64,000 nt of DNA from Aquarana catesbeiana (taxonomy: Eukaryota; Chordata; Amphibia; Anura; Ranidae). The DNA is taken from positions 232,854,515 through 232,918,514 of the forward strand of contig NC_133332.1 in the NCBI RefSeq assembly GCF_042186555.1, given 5' to 3'. Positions 46,310 to 58,365 of this stretch are shown one piece after another. How positions within the stretch are numbered: the stretch's first letter is position 1; each line of letters begins with the position of its first letter. Position numbers and translations under genes: made by a program. The notes below the pieces were generated by a model, which was not told the origin of the DNA, made no database searches, and worked only from the letters and a program-made list of their open reading frames with translations.

Positions 46310-47035
46310 CCCCCGTGCTCCTTCTGGTCCCCCCCGTGCTCCTTCTGGTCCCCCCCATGCTCCTCTGGTCCTCCCCTGCTCCTCTGGCCCCCCCATGCTC
46401 CTCTGGCCCCCCATGCTCCTCTGGCCCCCCATGATTCTCTGGTACCCCCTGTTCCTCTGGTACCCCTCCTGCTCCTCTCTTCCCCCACATGCACCTCTGG
46501 TCGCCCATATGCTTCTCTGGTCCCCTGTGCTCCTCTGGTCCTCCTATGCTTCTCTGGTCCCCTGCATGCTTCTCTGTCCCCTTGCATGCTCCTCTGTTCC
46601 CCCCATGCTCCTTTGGTTCCCCCCATGCTCCTTTGGTTCCCCCCATGCTCCCCTGGTTCCCCCGTGCTCCTCTGGTACCCCTGTGCTCCTCTGGTCCCCC
46701 ACATGCACCTATTGTCCCCCACATGCTCCTCTGGTCCCCCACATGCACCTCTGGTCCCCTGTGCTCCTCTATTCCCCCATACTCCTCTGGTCTCCTGTGG
46801 TCCTCTATTCCCCCATGCTCCTCTGGTCCCCCACATGCTCCTCTGGTCCCCCACATGCTTTTCTGGTCCCCCACATGCTCCTCTAGTTCCCCACATGCTC
46901 CTCTATTCCCCCCATGCCCCTCAGTCCCCCGCATTCTCCTCTGGTACCCCGCATGCTCTGCTGGTCCCCCCGTGCTCCGCTGGTCCCCCCATGCTCCTCT
47001 GGTCCCCCAGTGCTCCTCTGGTCCCCCCCCCGCAG
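46310..47035. repeat. Minisatellite, about 20-bp gctcctctggtccccc unit (sister array)
   Basis: Same unit as 22800-23400. Uninterrupted at ccccatgcccctcag (about 46915), the place where the sister copy carries a hAT-like insertion. Confidence 0.9.
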
Positions 47036-47851
47036 CTCTCACCTCCTCTCCATGGCTAATTGTGCAGTGCGGGCTGAATAAAGACATGACCCTCAGGAGT
47101 TGGCACTGAGAAGCTCATCATTATATGATCCGGAAAACAGGCTGCCACAGACCGCTATAACATAACCTTTCCCGGCACTCGTTCTCCTGCTCTTTCCTTC
47201 CCCCACTCTCCATCTGAATTCCCCGCGGCAGCAGACAGGATGGAGAGCGGGGGAAGGAAAGAGCAGGAGAATGACTGCTGGGGAAGGTTATGTTATAACG
47301 GTCTGTTGCTGCCTGTCTTCCGAATCGTATATTGATGAGCTTCTCGGTGCCAACTCCTGAGGATCATGTCTTTATTCGGCCCGCACTGCACAACTAGCCA
47401 GGGAGAGGAGGTGAGCATTGCGGGGGGGGGGAATCCAGAGAAGCGGAGGGGTGTGGCGGTCCGCTGTCACTGAAACCAGCCCACTGAGCCATCGGCCCAC
47501 CGGGAAACTCCCTATAGTCACGATGGCCAGTACATGCCTGGTAACCAGATCGGGTAATCAGCCAGGCCAGAAGTCAGGGATCCAATCCAAGTAGAGGAAC
47601 AGCAAGCAGGATAAGGAGCCAGAAGGGATGTCAGCAAAGCCAGTCTTTAAATAGGAACGCAGGAGATGGTTCTTGTGATGTGACCAAGGCAAAGGCAGGA
47701 ATGAAGTGAGCTGGAGATCTTTAAGTAGGCGGGACTGACTAGCAGATCCACAACAGCTGGTTAACTGTGGAGAGAGATGAGAGCTGGCAATTGGCCAACA
47801 GCTGAGCAGCCAGCTCAGAGAAGGTAGGGCTGAGCCAGCCCTGACAGTTGT

Positions 47852-48152
47852 TGAGTTTTCTTGTCTTTACATGACCTTTTTGGATGGGATGGCTGTCCAT
47901 CCATCTCCGGCTGGAGTCAAAATAATGCGGGCAGAGTATTTCCCTTTAGGGAGAAGTGCTCGGGCTCTGTGTAATGTATACGCTGTAAATGCTAACAAAA
48001 TATATATTGCTTTATTTTTGTACGTATTTATTTGTGCATAACCCCATCCCTCAAACTGTATATTTTATGAGATGCCCTTTCGCCCAGGAGTCTATTTTTG
48101 TAAATTCACAGCTAAGGGACTAGCTGGTTGTTAGGGAAGGGGGGGGGTTGAG
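47852..48152. other. Unassigned DNA
   Basis: Nothing recognisable. Confidence 0.4.
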
Positions 48153-49311
48153 TGTAGCACCCTCTAGTGTGCTAGGAGGATAGTGTGTTTTTGTGAGAGT
48201 AAGTAAATTTCCAGGCTTGGCTGGCAGCCAAGCCGCCTGGGTGTGTTTTGATCTGGGTTGGGAGTGACTCAGAGTAGAGCTGGGTGACCCACAGGCAGCA
48301 TCACCAAGACCTCCCACTTCTTTCCAGAATGTTCTGGTGTTTTCTGGGAAGAGAGGTGGAGAGAGGAGGTGGGGCTACTTGGGGTGTTCTGAGCAGCCCT
48401 GACCAATCCCCAAAGCTTGGATTGGCAGGGTCAGCCCAGCTGGGGAGGAGTTGTCCGTAAGGAAGCTGGAGATGGAATGCTAGGCTGTCGTGGCTTTGAA
48501 GGAGAGGGGGTGACCTTGGGCCTGGGGCTCAGGTGGGGACAGGACCCTTCTCATGACACCGCCAAGGCACGGGAGCAAAGAGAGGGCAGCAAGAGAGAGC
48601 ACTGCCGGGCAACAGCAAGGAACAGGTCGCAGCCAAGAGGGCTGGTGAGTGACCCAGTCGGCAAGGGCTGGGGAGGTATGCCTGAGAGGACTGGGAGAGT
48701 GCAGTCTGGGATGGGTACAGAGCCAGTGGAATGGACTGTGGTGGCATGGGCAGTGGAGAGAGGCAAATGCAGCCAGAAGGGCTGGCAGGGTCTGAAGATG
48801 TGGTGCTGGGATCAGTAGCTACGTGGACAGCTAGCACTAGGACTACCTAGATACTTTTCTACAGCAAAGGGGCCTGTTGTCCCTGCCTGCAATTGGCATT
48901 CTACTTTCAGCCTGGCTGAGCCAGTGTCAGGCCTAAAATATAGTACTAGTTGGTCTGTAAAGTGCAAGCAAGTGATGTGCTGGAGGTGTTGAGGAGATAT
49001 AGTCTGCAAGCAAGTGATGTGCTGGAGGTGTTGAGGAGATATAGTCTGCAAGCAAGTGATGTGCTGGAGAGAAGAGAGGAGGTGTATATACTGAAGTTGT
49101 ATATAGTCTCAAGTCCCTGAATTGTTCCTAATCTGGGCATCTCATAAATGTACCTATCCCTACCCAAGTTTATTCCCCTCAATCAAAATAACAAAAAAAA
49201 ATTTCAAGGACTGGTTTTCTGCCTGAGGGTGAATGAGAACTGTGAGCCTGGCTGGGGCAGGGTGACAGACGGACTACAACACTCAGCAGCCCTCAAGATT
49301 GTACCACTACA
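48153..49311. repeat. GTAGC-ended repeat, reverse full-length copy
   Basis: Runs from tgtagcaccctctagtgtgc to gtaccactaca, the reverse of the 18120 copy. It contains a 44-bp tandem (gcaagtgatgtgctggaggt) repeated nearly three times at 48960-49070. No matching target duplication. Confidence 0.6.
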
Positions 49312-49642
49312 GTTCTGTCTGAGTACTTGGCACTGCCACCATTCAAAGAGTGCTTTGTATTTTTTCAGTGAGTACAAGGCTTCCACTGATTAGATGAAGT
49401 TGAGAGGAGGGGCTGTGATGTCATAAATGCCACCTCATCCAATCAGAGAATGTATTGTATTCATTGAAAAAATGCACTGTTCAGTGAATTGCAGCAATGT
49501 TGAACCTCCTATGGTCAGTGTGCAGGGGAGAGGAGGCCACTCTACAGGATCCAGAAGACCACGGACCACGGTAATAAAAAAAACTACTACAGTGATTGTC
49601 CGCTTGCCCAGCAACCCATCAGAAATGAGATGTACATACTGA

Positions 49643-50982
49643 TGTAGCGGTGTAGTTGCCACTAGTAACAAACATTCACCAAATCACCCCGCTGCCAAAC
49701 TCCCATATATCATTTGCAGAGACAATGAAAAGTCATTTGCTGTGTTTTGTTTTTGTTTATTGGGGGGTACAACTTGGTTGGGGAAAGGGGTATATGGGAT
49801 GCCCATAGGATAATTCACTTTGCCATTATATTTGTGGTTTCTTTCAGATTAGCACATAATTTGAGCCTGAAGGAAGGATGTACATGTTGTAAAGCTACAG
49901 TCTTTTTCCTGCATCCCCATGCAGACTATTGCTCCTCCTCTGCGTAACTCCTGCAGACTATTGCTTCCAGAACTTCCTCACCCATGACCGTGTAAGGATG
50001 AGGATATCACTCTTGACCGTGTAAGGGTGATGTTCCCAGAAATCCTCTTCTTCTCCTGTATAAACTTATACTGTAGTTATACTGAATAGTTCCTACTGCA
50101 GGCTCTGGTTGCTCGCTGCTACTAGGCCAGAGGCCTGCAGTACCTCTCCCCGGAGGCTTAGTAGTTTAAAAACACATATTGAGCGGTGGACTACTGTTCC
50201 CAGCCAGCCCGGCTTGCAAATCCTGTGCCTTCAGGCAACATCGATTTGACACAACTCCCCACAATCTCTCCTCTGCTTCAGGACTCCTCATCATTGACCG
50301 TATAATGATAAGGACTTCACTACTGACCATGTAGAAGTGAAGTTCCCTCACAGACTTCCTGGCACATCCAGCCCTCCACTGTGGTACACCCACCGACCCT
50401 TCTCTGCCCCGAGTCCTTGATGGAGAACTTAACCGGACTGTACGTTCCGACAGCTTTACCTGCCCCTCTGCTCCAGGAGTTCTTCATCAATGACCGTGTA
50501 CTGATGAGGACATTGCCAATGACCGTGTAGAGGCAAAGTTCCTTCACAGTTCTCCCAGAGCCTTCTCCTGCGATCGGCGCACCCCCCCCCCCCATATGGG
50601 GGTGCCCTTCTGCTGCTGTCTAGTACTCCATTCTCCACTTCACCCGGCCAACAACTCCTCCCAGTGGCATGTTACCTCAGCTTATATAGGAGACCTCTGC
50701 CAATACCAATTGGGGATTGGTCAGGGCTCCCACATGGGCTGCCTGCCACTCCAGTCCCAGGCCCTGCCCCTCTCCCAGAACATTCTCCCTGGAAGCAGGG
50801 GAGGCACCTCAAAACTAGAGCACAGGTGGTCACACCCACTGCTACACTAACCACTCCCAGCCCCCAGATCAAAACAGACAGGCCTAGCTTGCAGTATAGG
50901 CCTGCCTAAATTTACCTGTGCTGACAACCTTTTTAGTAAAAATGCTATTACTAGCACCTACCTATTGGTAGAGGGTGCTACA
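49643..50982. repeat. GTAGC-ended repeat, direct full-length copy
   Basis: Runs from tgtagcggtgtagttgcc to gagggtgctaca. It shares tatgggatgcccata with the 18120 copy near 18275. Inside are three tgaccgtgta..gatgagga-type segments (50240-50550). Confidence 0.6.
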
Positions 50983-51185
50983 CTAACATTGTGCCAAGCT
51001 GGACCAATGTAAACAGACTATACTGATCAAACATTTTCAGCTTTAACCCATGAATGCCTCATGTTCCAATATTGGAAAAGCAGTGATGTGGTTGTTGTTT
51101 TATAACCTATTGCTCTAGCCTAGGTAACATATGAATTTTTTGCACACATTAAAAAAAAATTCAACCTCAGGAATAAATAGGTTAA

Positions 51186-51650
51186 AAGCGGGGGTCCACC
51201 TATCTATTTTTTTTTTTGAGTTCATTCATAAACTTTTCTTCTCAGCATTACATACTCACATATTGTGTGTAATATGTCCGCCTGTGTCAGATTTCGTCGG
51301 AAAGAATAACTTATATTATTCACTGCAGGTGGTTTCCATCTTCATTGTGGGCATTTGAAGCCCACAAGCATTTATTTCCTGGATGTGGTGAATGCTCTGC
51401 TCCCAGCATTCACCGCTCGTTCCCGCACATGCTCAGTGGCATCCTGGGAAGCCTGAGACTAGCTCCCAGGAGTCTGGAAGAGGCTAGAAACACGCCTACT
51501 CCCACGGGAGGAGAACCAGGAAGTCCAAAGAAGAAGAGAAAAATAAAAGGTAATTACGGCGATTTAAATTTTTTTAAACGGCATGTCAGCATCTAGGCAA
51601 GGAAGAGAATACATACAGATATTGTTCAAAATTTGGGTGGAACCCCGCTT
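51186..51650. mobile_element. TTAA MITE (AAGCGGGG family)
   Basis: Ends aagcgggggtccacc and ggtggaaccccgctt with TTAA on both sides (51182-51185, 51651-51654). Confidence 0.88.
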
Positions 51651-51756
51651 TTAAGGGCCCATTAGACTGGTGCATTTTAATGCACACGTTGCAATTAGCT
51701 TAACTGCAGATATCCAACTTATAGTACAAACAAATGGCAAGCACCCCAACCTATAA

Positions 51757-52230
51757 CTAGATGTGTACCTCAAAATGGGATTTTAAGGGCAATGCAGAAA
51801 TTGGCAGTGTTGAATTATAGCTAAAAAGAAGTTTATTGATACAAAAACGAATAGGATATACATGAACGTACACATTGATCTAGTTAAGAATAATTATAAA
51901 AACATCAGATATATGGAAACATATGATGCATCCTACTGCTAGTTACAAGTACCACCACCGATAGGTGTGATGGCGTCCTGATAGCAGATTTCTGCTATCT
52001 GCTATCAGGACGCCATCACACCTATCGGGGGTGGTACTTGTAACTAGCAGTAGGATGCATCATATGTTTCCATATATCTGATGTTTTTATAATTATTCTT
52101 AACTAGATCAATGTGTATGTTCATGTATATCCTATTCGTTTTTGTATCAATAAACTTCTTTTTAACTATAATTCAACACTGCCAATTTCTGCATTGCCCT
52201 TAAAATCCCATTTTGAGGTACACATCTAGT
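51757..52230. repeat. Near-perfect palindrome of 474 bp
   Basis: Arms of about 230 bp (51757-51988, 51999-52230) start and end with aactagatgtgtacctcaaa and its complement, around a gatagcagatttctgctatc centre. Each arm carries a caataaacttc segment facing outward. No target duplication was identified. Confidence 0.88.
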
Positions 52231-52559
52231 TCTAAAAATTACAAGGGATGCTGGCAATGACACGGCCAACCCTCTGAGTCATACATTTATGTAAACCTAT
52301 AACTGGCCTTTGCAGCAAGGAGCACATGGAAGGGCATGTAAAAAAAAACAGCAAAGAAAAATTCCCCAGGTAATATATAGCGTTAGGACTGCAGTGAAGT
52401 GGCCTCTGCAGCTTATGCGAATATTTGCAAATGTGTGAAAAGTAAACCCCTGGCTTTAACGTGAACTGTTGCACAGGAAATTTTGGTTTGTTGCAGGCTG
52501 GCTGGTAAGTGAGCTGGAAATTTTTCTTTGTTGTGTGTTTTTTTCTTTTTTTTTTAAAT

Positions 52560-52705
52560 ATATTATTATTATTATACAGGATCTATAAAGCGCCGACAGT
52601 TTACGCAGTGCTTTACAACATTAGGGCAGACAGTACAAGTACAATACAAATTCAATACAGGAGGAATCAGAGGGCCCTGCTCGTTAGAGCTTACAATCTA
52701 GGAGG
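52560..52705. repeat. Dispersed repeat, aagcgccgacagtttacgcag type
   Basis: Shares with 61353-61495 the block gcgcc.acagtttacgcag, gctttacaa, attcaatacag and taaagcttacattct-type words. Known in frog genomes as a SINE/LINE tail (recalled). Confidence 0.75.
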
Positions 52706-53480
52706 ATAATATATCCAAACTCTCCTGTAATAAAAATAGTGTTTGTTCCTATCTCAGCACTTCAGTGCAGTGTTTTTTAAAAATATGACATGTCTGATTT
52801 TTTTCTGAGCTTTGGTGCATTAGGAAGCCCATCAAAGTCAATAACAATGCATCAAAATACGTTCTCTTCATTTTGGTGCATTGGCAACAGGCATTAGGAA
52901 GCCTTAGTCAGTGTCTGTTAACTCTCTCCAGTCCAAAGTCCTGAAGTGAAAATGCATTAAGTTTGCATTAATAATGAATATCAACACACAAAGGTAACGC
53001 ATGCTGACGCATCACAATGCACCTGCCTAATGTTATATAGAAAACACTCCTATGCACACTTATAGATCTAAAAGAGAGGGAAGAAGTGTTTTAAAATTTC
53101 TGTTGGAGTTTTTTTTTCTGTCTGACCCCATTAGGGAGATTTTCTCTTTACTTCCTGTCTCTGGGGGGAATGGTTGTCACTGGGACAGGAAGGCACTGAT
53201 AGAAAAAAATCATTGCTACCAATTCTAGCCCTTAAAAAATGCTTTAAAAGGTTCGATGTATCAATTTTCTGTCCCGAAATGTACATGTTTATCTACTTGA
53301 GTCCTATGTAAAAATTTGTGAATCTTGGTGGAAAGTTGAATAAATCTTTGGTGAAAACACTAAAATACTGTGTCTTTTTCTGGATCTACAAAGGAGAAAT
53401 TTCCCACCACTTCCTGTCCTGTCAGAAGCTATAACCCTTCTTTGCTCTATGGGAAAAAATAAATTGTCTGGAGTTGGGCT
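52706..53480. other. Unassigned DNA
   Basis: No gene, RNA or repeat ends were recognised. Confidence 0.4.
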
Positions 53481-53484
53481 TTAA

Positions 53485-53952
53485 AGTGGTTGTAAACCCC
53501 AGACATGAATATGAACAAAGCATATTCCTATGGTGTGTACTTGTCTCAATCCAGAGCATGAAGTGTCATTTCTGTCTGCCACCTTCCTCTGCTATAAGCA
53601 TGAATCACTTCTGACAAGTTTTCCTGGCACCAAGAGAAAAAAGGTGACAGGGGAGGGACCTCCAGCTGATTGACAGCCTCAGCTCTGTTCCTGTGTGCTG
53701 TGTGAAGAGGGGGTGAGTCTCTTCCCTCCAATCAGCTCTCAAAGTTCTCCTCACTGATGTAACTTCAGCTCTCCGCCTCCTGCTTTTCAGAGCTGAGAGA
53801 TTCTGTGTAAATTCTGCACTTTTTGAATGGATGTAGGGGAAAGATGGCTGTAGATAAATAAGTACAACTTATGTAGGAGGATTTGTTTCATCTCTGGGTA
53901 TCACCTGAGGCCAGTCACATCATTTGGTATATGTAAGGGTTTACAACCACTT
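53485..53952. repeat. TTAA MITE (AGTGGTTGTAAACCC family)
   Basis: TTAA at 53481-53484, left end agtggttgtaaacccc and right end gggtttacaaccactt. The right TTAA has decayed. Confidence 0.8.
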
Positions 53953-53970
53953 CAAAGTAAACCTTTTCTA

Positions 53971-54529
53971 TAGTGATGCACCGAAAATTCGGCTGCTAAA
54001 ACTTATCGGCCAGAAATGGGGTTTTCAGCATTGTGCTGAAAGAAATAAATTGCTGATAATGGCTGCCGAAAACACCCACGATTTTGCCGCGATTTTGATT
54101 TTGCCGCGATTTGGGCACAATTGTACCTTGCTTGTGGTGTGTTTTTCATAGGTCATGTGACTCAAAAAAATGCAATGTGAATTTTTGATTTTTCATTTGG
54201 TTTTCAATGCATTTCAATGGGGAGGTGCATTTTTGGTGCAGTTTGCCAAATATGCTCCAGAAATGCAGCAAGCAGGATTTTGAACACCGCTTCAAAAGGT
54301 GCCGATAATGGCCGACAATAAATTCATTTTAAATTTATGATAATAATTAAATATCGAATATTAAATTCAAATGTCAAAAATGTTAAATATCAAATGTCGA
54401 AATATACTGTAATACAATTATTTTATACAAATTTTTTATATATTTTAAAACCCTTCAATTTTGGTTCCGACCAAGTGCATCTTGAATTTTTGGTTTTGGC
54501 ACCAAAATTTTCATTTCAGTGCACCACTA
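53971..54529. repeat. hAT-like MITE, tagtgatgcaccgaaa ends
   Basis: Ends tagtgatgcaccgaaaattc and tttcagtgcaccacta are inverted repeats. The interior is rich in ccgaaa/gccgataatgg words. The expected 8-bp duplication is not visible. Confidence 0.65.
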
Positions 54530-54949
54530 CTTGGAAGTCTTGGAAGATGTAATTGCTCATCAACTTCTGCAGACATGTTCTGGTTTAGTAACTCAAAGTA
54601 CTGACACCAGCAGGTGTGCATACCAGCCAGGCAACTAGTAGTTTCAGAATGAAAAATCAGCAATGGCAGCCGGCGCACTCTCTCAGCCTGCATACACTGC
54701 CATACCAGCCTCTGATTCCATGAGACACAATCAGCAGCGGACAAACATTTCTGCAGAAAAGAGAAGCCTGGAGCAGCCGAGTAAAATGAGGTATGTGCAG
54801 GGCGCACATGACGGAGGTAACAGGGTTAATGAGTGAGGGGGTTGGAGACAAGGTGCTGAGGGGGAGGATAACACAGGGAGGGGACTGATAAATAGAAGCC
54901 CCGCCCTGGGAGGTACAAGCAGAAAGTTGTGGAAAGTTTCAGGTGCAGC

Positions 54950-56795
54950 ATGGCGGAGATCGAGAGGATCATGGACAAGCTGAGGGAAGAAGCGGCAGTG
55001 CGGGGCACAGCTTGGCTCCAGGCAGCGATCGGTTCTGCGCTGGCAGGGGAAGAGAGGCTACCTATGGAGAACGGGAGAACCGGTAACAGAGCGCGCCGCT
55101 CTAGGCCGCCGGAGCATTTCTCCCCAGAGCATCCGGGGACATCACAGCGGCAGCGGGGTAGTCCCGGTGCGGGGCTCCCGGCGGGCCCACCTTCTAAAAG
55201 AGCGGCTGGAGGAGGAGGGAGCAGTGGCTATGCAGCCGCCGAGGACCTGAATACGGGGCGGGAAAAGGAGAGAGCGGAGTTGAGGCCTAAGTGGAGAGGA
55301 TCGGCAAGGAGCGCGAGCCCCGCCCCCATGAACATGGCGGGCGGCCCAGCGGGAGCACAGGCCAGGACAAGAGCGGCCATCTGCATCTGCGGCAGGGGAC
55401 CAGAGGAGGGGAGAAAGAGGCCGATCGGGCATGGTGAGCAGGAGAGCGGAGGCTGGCAGGACTGCGGTTCCCCACACCGGTCCTGGGAAGGCTGTCCGGA
55501 AGTCAGGTGGAGCGGTGAATGCGCAGAGGAGGGAAAACACGGAGGTGGCTGCGGCAGCTATGGTCGGCAGGCTTAGCGGGCCCTCATCAGAGGAGGAAGA
55601 GGAGATCCCTGGTGTGCTGGAGGAAGGATCCGGATCGGAAGAGGAGGCGCACCCCCCTTCCAGGAGAGCAGCAGCAGAAGCGGGCGGAAGGTCGGCTGAT
55701 GGGGCGTTACCTATGCAGCCCGGTAAGTCTCTTACATCAGGGCTTATTATGGGTAGTGTTGATATGGTGGGGACAGGGGTTACTGTCGAGGGGCCAAGTG
55801 TTAGTGGGGTAAGCGTTAGGCCTGCTGAGGGGGTTTCTGGTTTGTTGGGATTTTTGGCGGGCATCAAGGAGTTGGTACAGAAGTTTGAGGCGGCAGAACG
55901 GTTGGCTCCGGTACCGGCGACAGCCGGGAGTGCGGATGTAAACATAGCTTTGCCAGCGGTGGCGGCAGCGGCGCCACCTGCGATGCAGGAGGCAGTGGCG
56001 AGCGGGGATAAGCAGGGGACGGACACTGCAGTGGCGGCTAAGGAAGTTGCGGTTAGGCAGGATATAACTAGGTTGGGGGACGCAGCACATTGTGAGGTAT
56101 ACGTGTGTTTTGAGGGGCCATTAGGAGCTCACCTGAAGCAGGAGGTTCGAGAAAAGCTGTGGAAGGGTGAGTACGTAGAAATTTTTTCGTTGTTGCCCCT
56201 AGAGAAGTTTAACCTGGATAGGGTTAAACCCGATAGTTCCAAGAAAGATGACGAGGAGAAGAGGAGATATCGGTTAATACCTAGGACATTTACAAATTGG
56301 TTGCAGGCCTTTGCAATTATGGCAAGCGTGATCGGGGAAAAACAGCCTGAACACTGTTCGGTGTTATTTTGCTATCAAGATGTGTTAGGGGAAGCGTACA
56401 GAGCTTACGGTGGCACAGCGTGGCTTAGGTATGACGAACAGTTGAGGCAGAGGTGAGCGGTGCGTCCGGAGCTTCGCTGGGACCATAAGGACATCAGCCT
56501 GTGGATGCGCTTGATGACAACGGCGAGGGCTCCCAACCAGTTTTTTCAGGGGGGAGCCGGTGGACCTTCAGCCCAGGGACACTCGGCTGGAAACAAAAAA
56601 GGGATCTGCTGGCAGTACAACACAGGGGCCTGTAAGTTTGGGGCCACGTGTAAGTATAAACACGAGTGTACAGGCTGCGGAGGAACGCATCCAGCGTCAA
56701 GATGCTTTAAGCAAAGTAAGGGGCGAGCAGGTGAAGCTGGGAACAAAAGGGAGGACTCCGGTGAAGGTGGAAAGGATGCGGCCGTTTCTAGGTAG
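54950..56795 (+). pseudogene. Gag-like protein of the YR retrotransposon
   Basis: Starts at MAEIERIMDKLREEA (54950) and continues in another frame from about 55430, implying one frame break. The downstream part has an acidic SEEEEEIPG stretch and ends in the conserved block RYDEQLRQR; an in-frame TGA (56454-56456) then splits it from RPELRWDHKDISLWMRLM. After the stop, the same frame carries CWQYNTGACKFGATCKYKH and then CTGCGGTHPASRC, a CCCH-like plus CCHC-like zinc-binding region expected to bind element RNA. Block order matches DIRS/Ngaro gag; the extreme N-terminus is less certain. Confidence 0.78.
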
Positions 56796-58365
56796 GTATC
56801 CGGATAGGAGAGCGGCAGTCCTGCTGGAGGAAGGTTTTTCGGTAGGTTTTAGGATCCCATGCACATTAACGGTTACTCCTCCTGTGCCAAAAAACTTACG
56901 TTCTGCATTGCAACATCCGGAGGTGGTTTCAGAGAAACTGAAGAAGGAGGTTGCAATGGGTAGAATGGGTGGCCCTTTCGCCGAGGCACCTCTGGCAGAT
57001 CTGGTTGTATCTCCATTGGGGGTAGTGCCCAAGAAAGAACCCAACAAATTTAGGCTCATTCACCACTTATCGTTCCCTAAAGGTGGGTCGGTGAATGATG
57101 CTATTGAACAGGAGGCGTGCTCGGTGACTTATACGTCATTTGATGCGGCAGTGGGATGGGTACGGCATTACGGTAAGGGAGCCTTGATGGCAAAGGCCGA
57201 TGTGGAATCGGCTTTTCGCCTGCTGCCGGTTCACCCGGAAAGTTTTCGGCTGCTGGGCTGCCATTGGAATGGAGAATTCTATGTAGACAAGTGCTTGCCA
57301 ATGGGCTGCTCAGTGTCATGCGCGTTATTCGAGCAATTTAGCTCGTTTGTGGAATGGGTGGTGAGGGACGTATCAGGGGTGAATTCAGTCATTCACTACT
57401 TGGACGATTTCCTCTGTATTCTCCCGGCTTCGTCCAGAATCTGCGCGGTGCTCATGGCGACGCTGGCACATATCACGGACAGATTCGGCTTTCCATTGGC
57501 GGCGGACAAGACGGAGGGACCATGCACGTCATCAAATTTCTGGGCATAATACTGGATTCAGAGGCAATGGAATGCAGGCTGCCGGACGACAAGTTGGAGG
57601 ATTTAAAAAAAGAGGTTGCAGGTTTAATAGGATTGCAAAAAGTTCAGTTGCGAGTGTTACAATCTGTGCTGGGAAAACTTAATTTTGCGTGCCGGATACT
57701 ACCGATGGGGAGAGTCTTTAGCCGCAGGCTTGCGGCTAGCACAAGTGGCATACAATCACCAAGGCATTTCGTTAGGATCAAAAGAAACGCACAGGGAAGA
57801 TTTAAGGGTATGGCATACCTTTTTGGAGTCATTTAATGGCAGGGCAATGTGGATGTCAGGCCCAGTCAGCAATTTTGACTTGGAGCTCTTTACTGATGCG
57901 GCGGGGGCCACAGGTTTTGGTGTGTTTTTCCAGGGGCAGTGGAGTGCTGGTCCTTGGCCACAATCTTGGGTAGACGGAGGGTTCACGAAGAACTTAGTGC
58001 TGCTGGAACTGTTTCCAGTGGTTCTGGCGGTGGAATTATGGGGAGCATCTTTCAGGGATCGGAAGGTGCGTTTCCATGGCGATAACTTAGGGGTGGTGCA
58101 AGTGATGAATAGGATTACGGCGTCCTCTCCGCCAGTGATCAGGTTACTACAGCACTTAGTGTTAAGATGTTTACAATTGAATGTTTTCATTCATGCTGTT
58201 CACTTACCTGGGGTAGAAAATGTGATAGCTGATGCGTTGTCTCGATTCCAGTGGGACAGGTTCCGAGAGTTGGCGCCGGAGGCGGAGCAACGCGGGGTGC
58301 CTTGTCCCGAGTGGATGTGGGACATAGCATTAGAGTCGCCGCAGGATGGATCGAGCGGTCGGTAA
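56720..58365 (+). pseudogene. Reverse transcriptase / RNase H of the YR retrotransposon
   Basis: The RT would copy element RNA and RNase H would remove the template. In the frame ending at 57549 I see SPLGVVPKKEPNKFRLIHHL, KADVESAFRLLPV, LPMGCSVSCALFEQF and the catalytic HYLDDFL. A frameshift near 57525 moves the reading to KFLGIILDSEAMECRLP (ORF to 57836). A second near 57745 moves it to the RNase H frame ending 58365. That frame has FTDAAG, LELFPV, HGDNLG and NVIADALSR, covering the four acidic residues. The start is uncertain because the frame overlaps gag; translation probably reached it by frameshift. The C-terminus overlaps the recombinase by about 115 bp. Confidence 0.88.

Larger units (their letters stand above)
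45409..47540. mobile_element. hAT-like non-autonomous element, copy 2
   Basis: Ends ctggactggactggg and ccagtacatgcctg, flanked by a perfect 8-bp duplication gtaaccag (45401-45408, 47541-47548). Same family as 22570-25433, with the same gctcctctggtccccc minisatellite (46310-47035) and the same ggagagcgggggaaggaaag inverted segment. Interrupted by the PLE-derived insert 45559-46191. Confidence 0.88.
45292..47846 (-). mobile_element. Solo LTR, split by a hAT-like element
   Basis: Starts tgtcagaaaccatg and ends gccctgaca (TG...CA) with a perfect 5-bp duplication gttgt (45287-45291, 47847-47851). Without the hAT-like element and one of its target copies, the LTR is about 415 bp. On the minus strand an AATAAA lies near the 3' end, favouring that orientation. 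No internal region or second LTR is present. Confidence 0.85.

Noticed and set aside
54511..54851. Minus-strand 98-codon frame next to the YR element
   Set aside because: No similarity recognised; it lies in the region between a hAT-like MITE and the retrotransposon.
55142..56026. 294-codon minus-strand frame
   Set aside because: Antisense of the GC-rich gag region; composition-driven.
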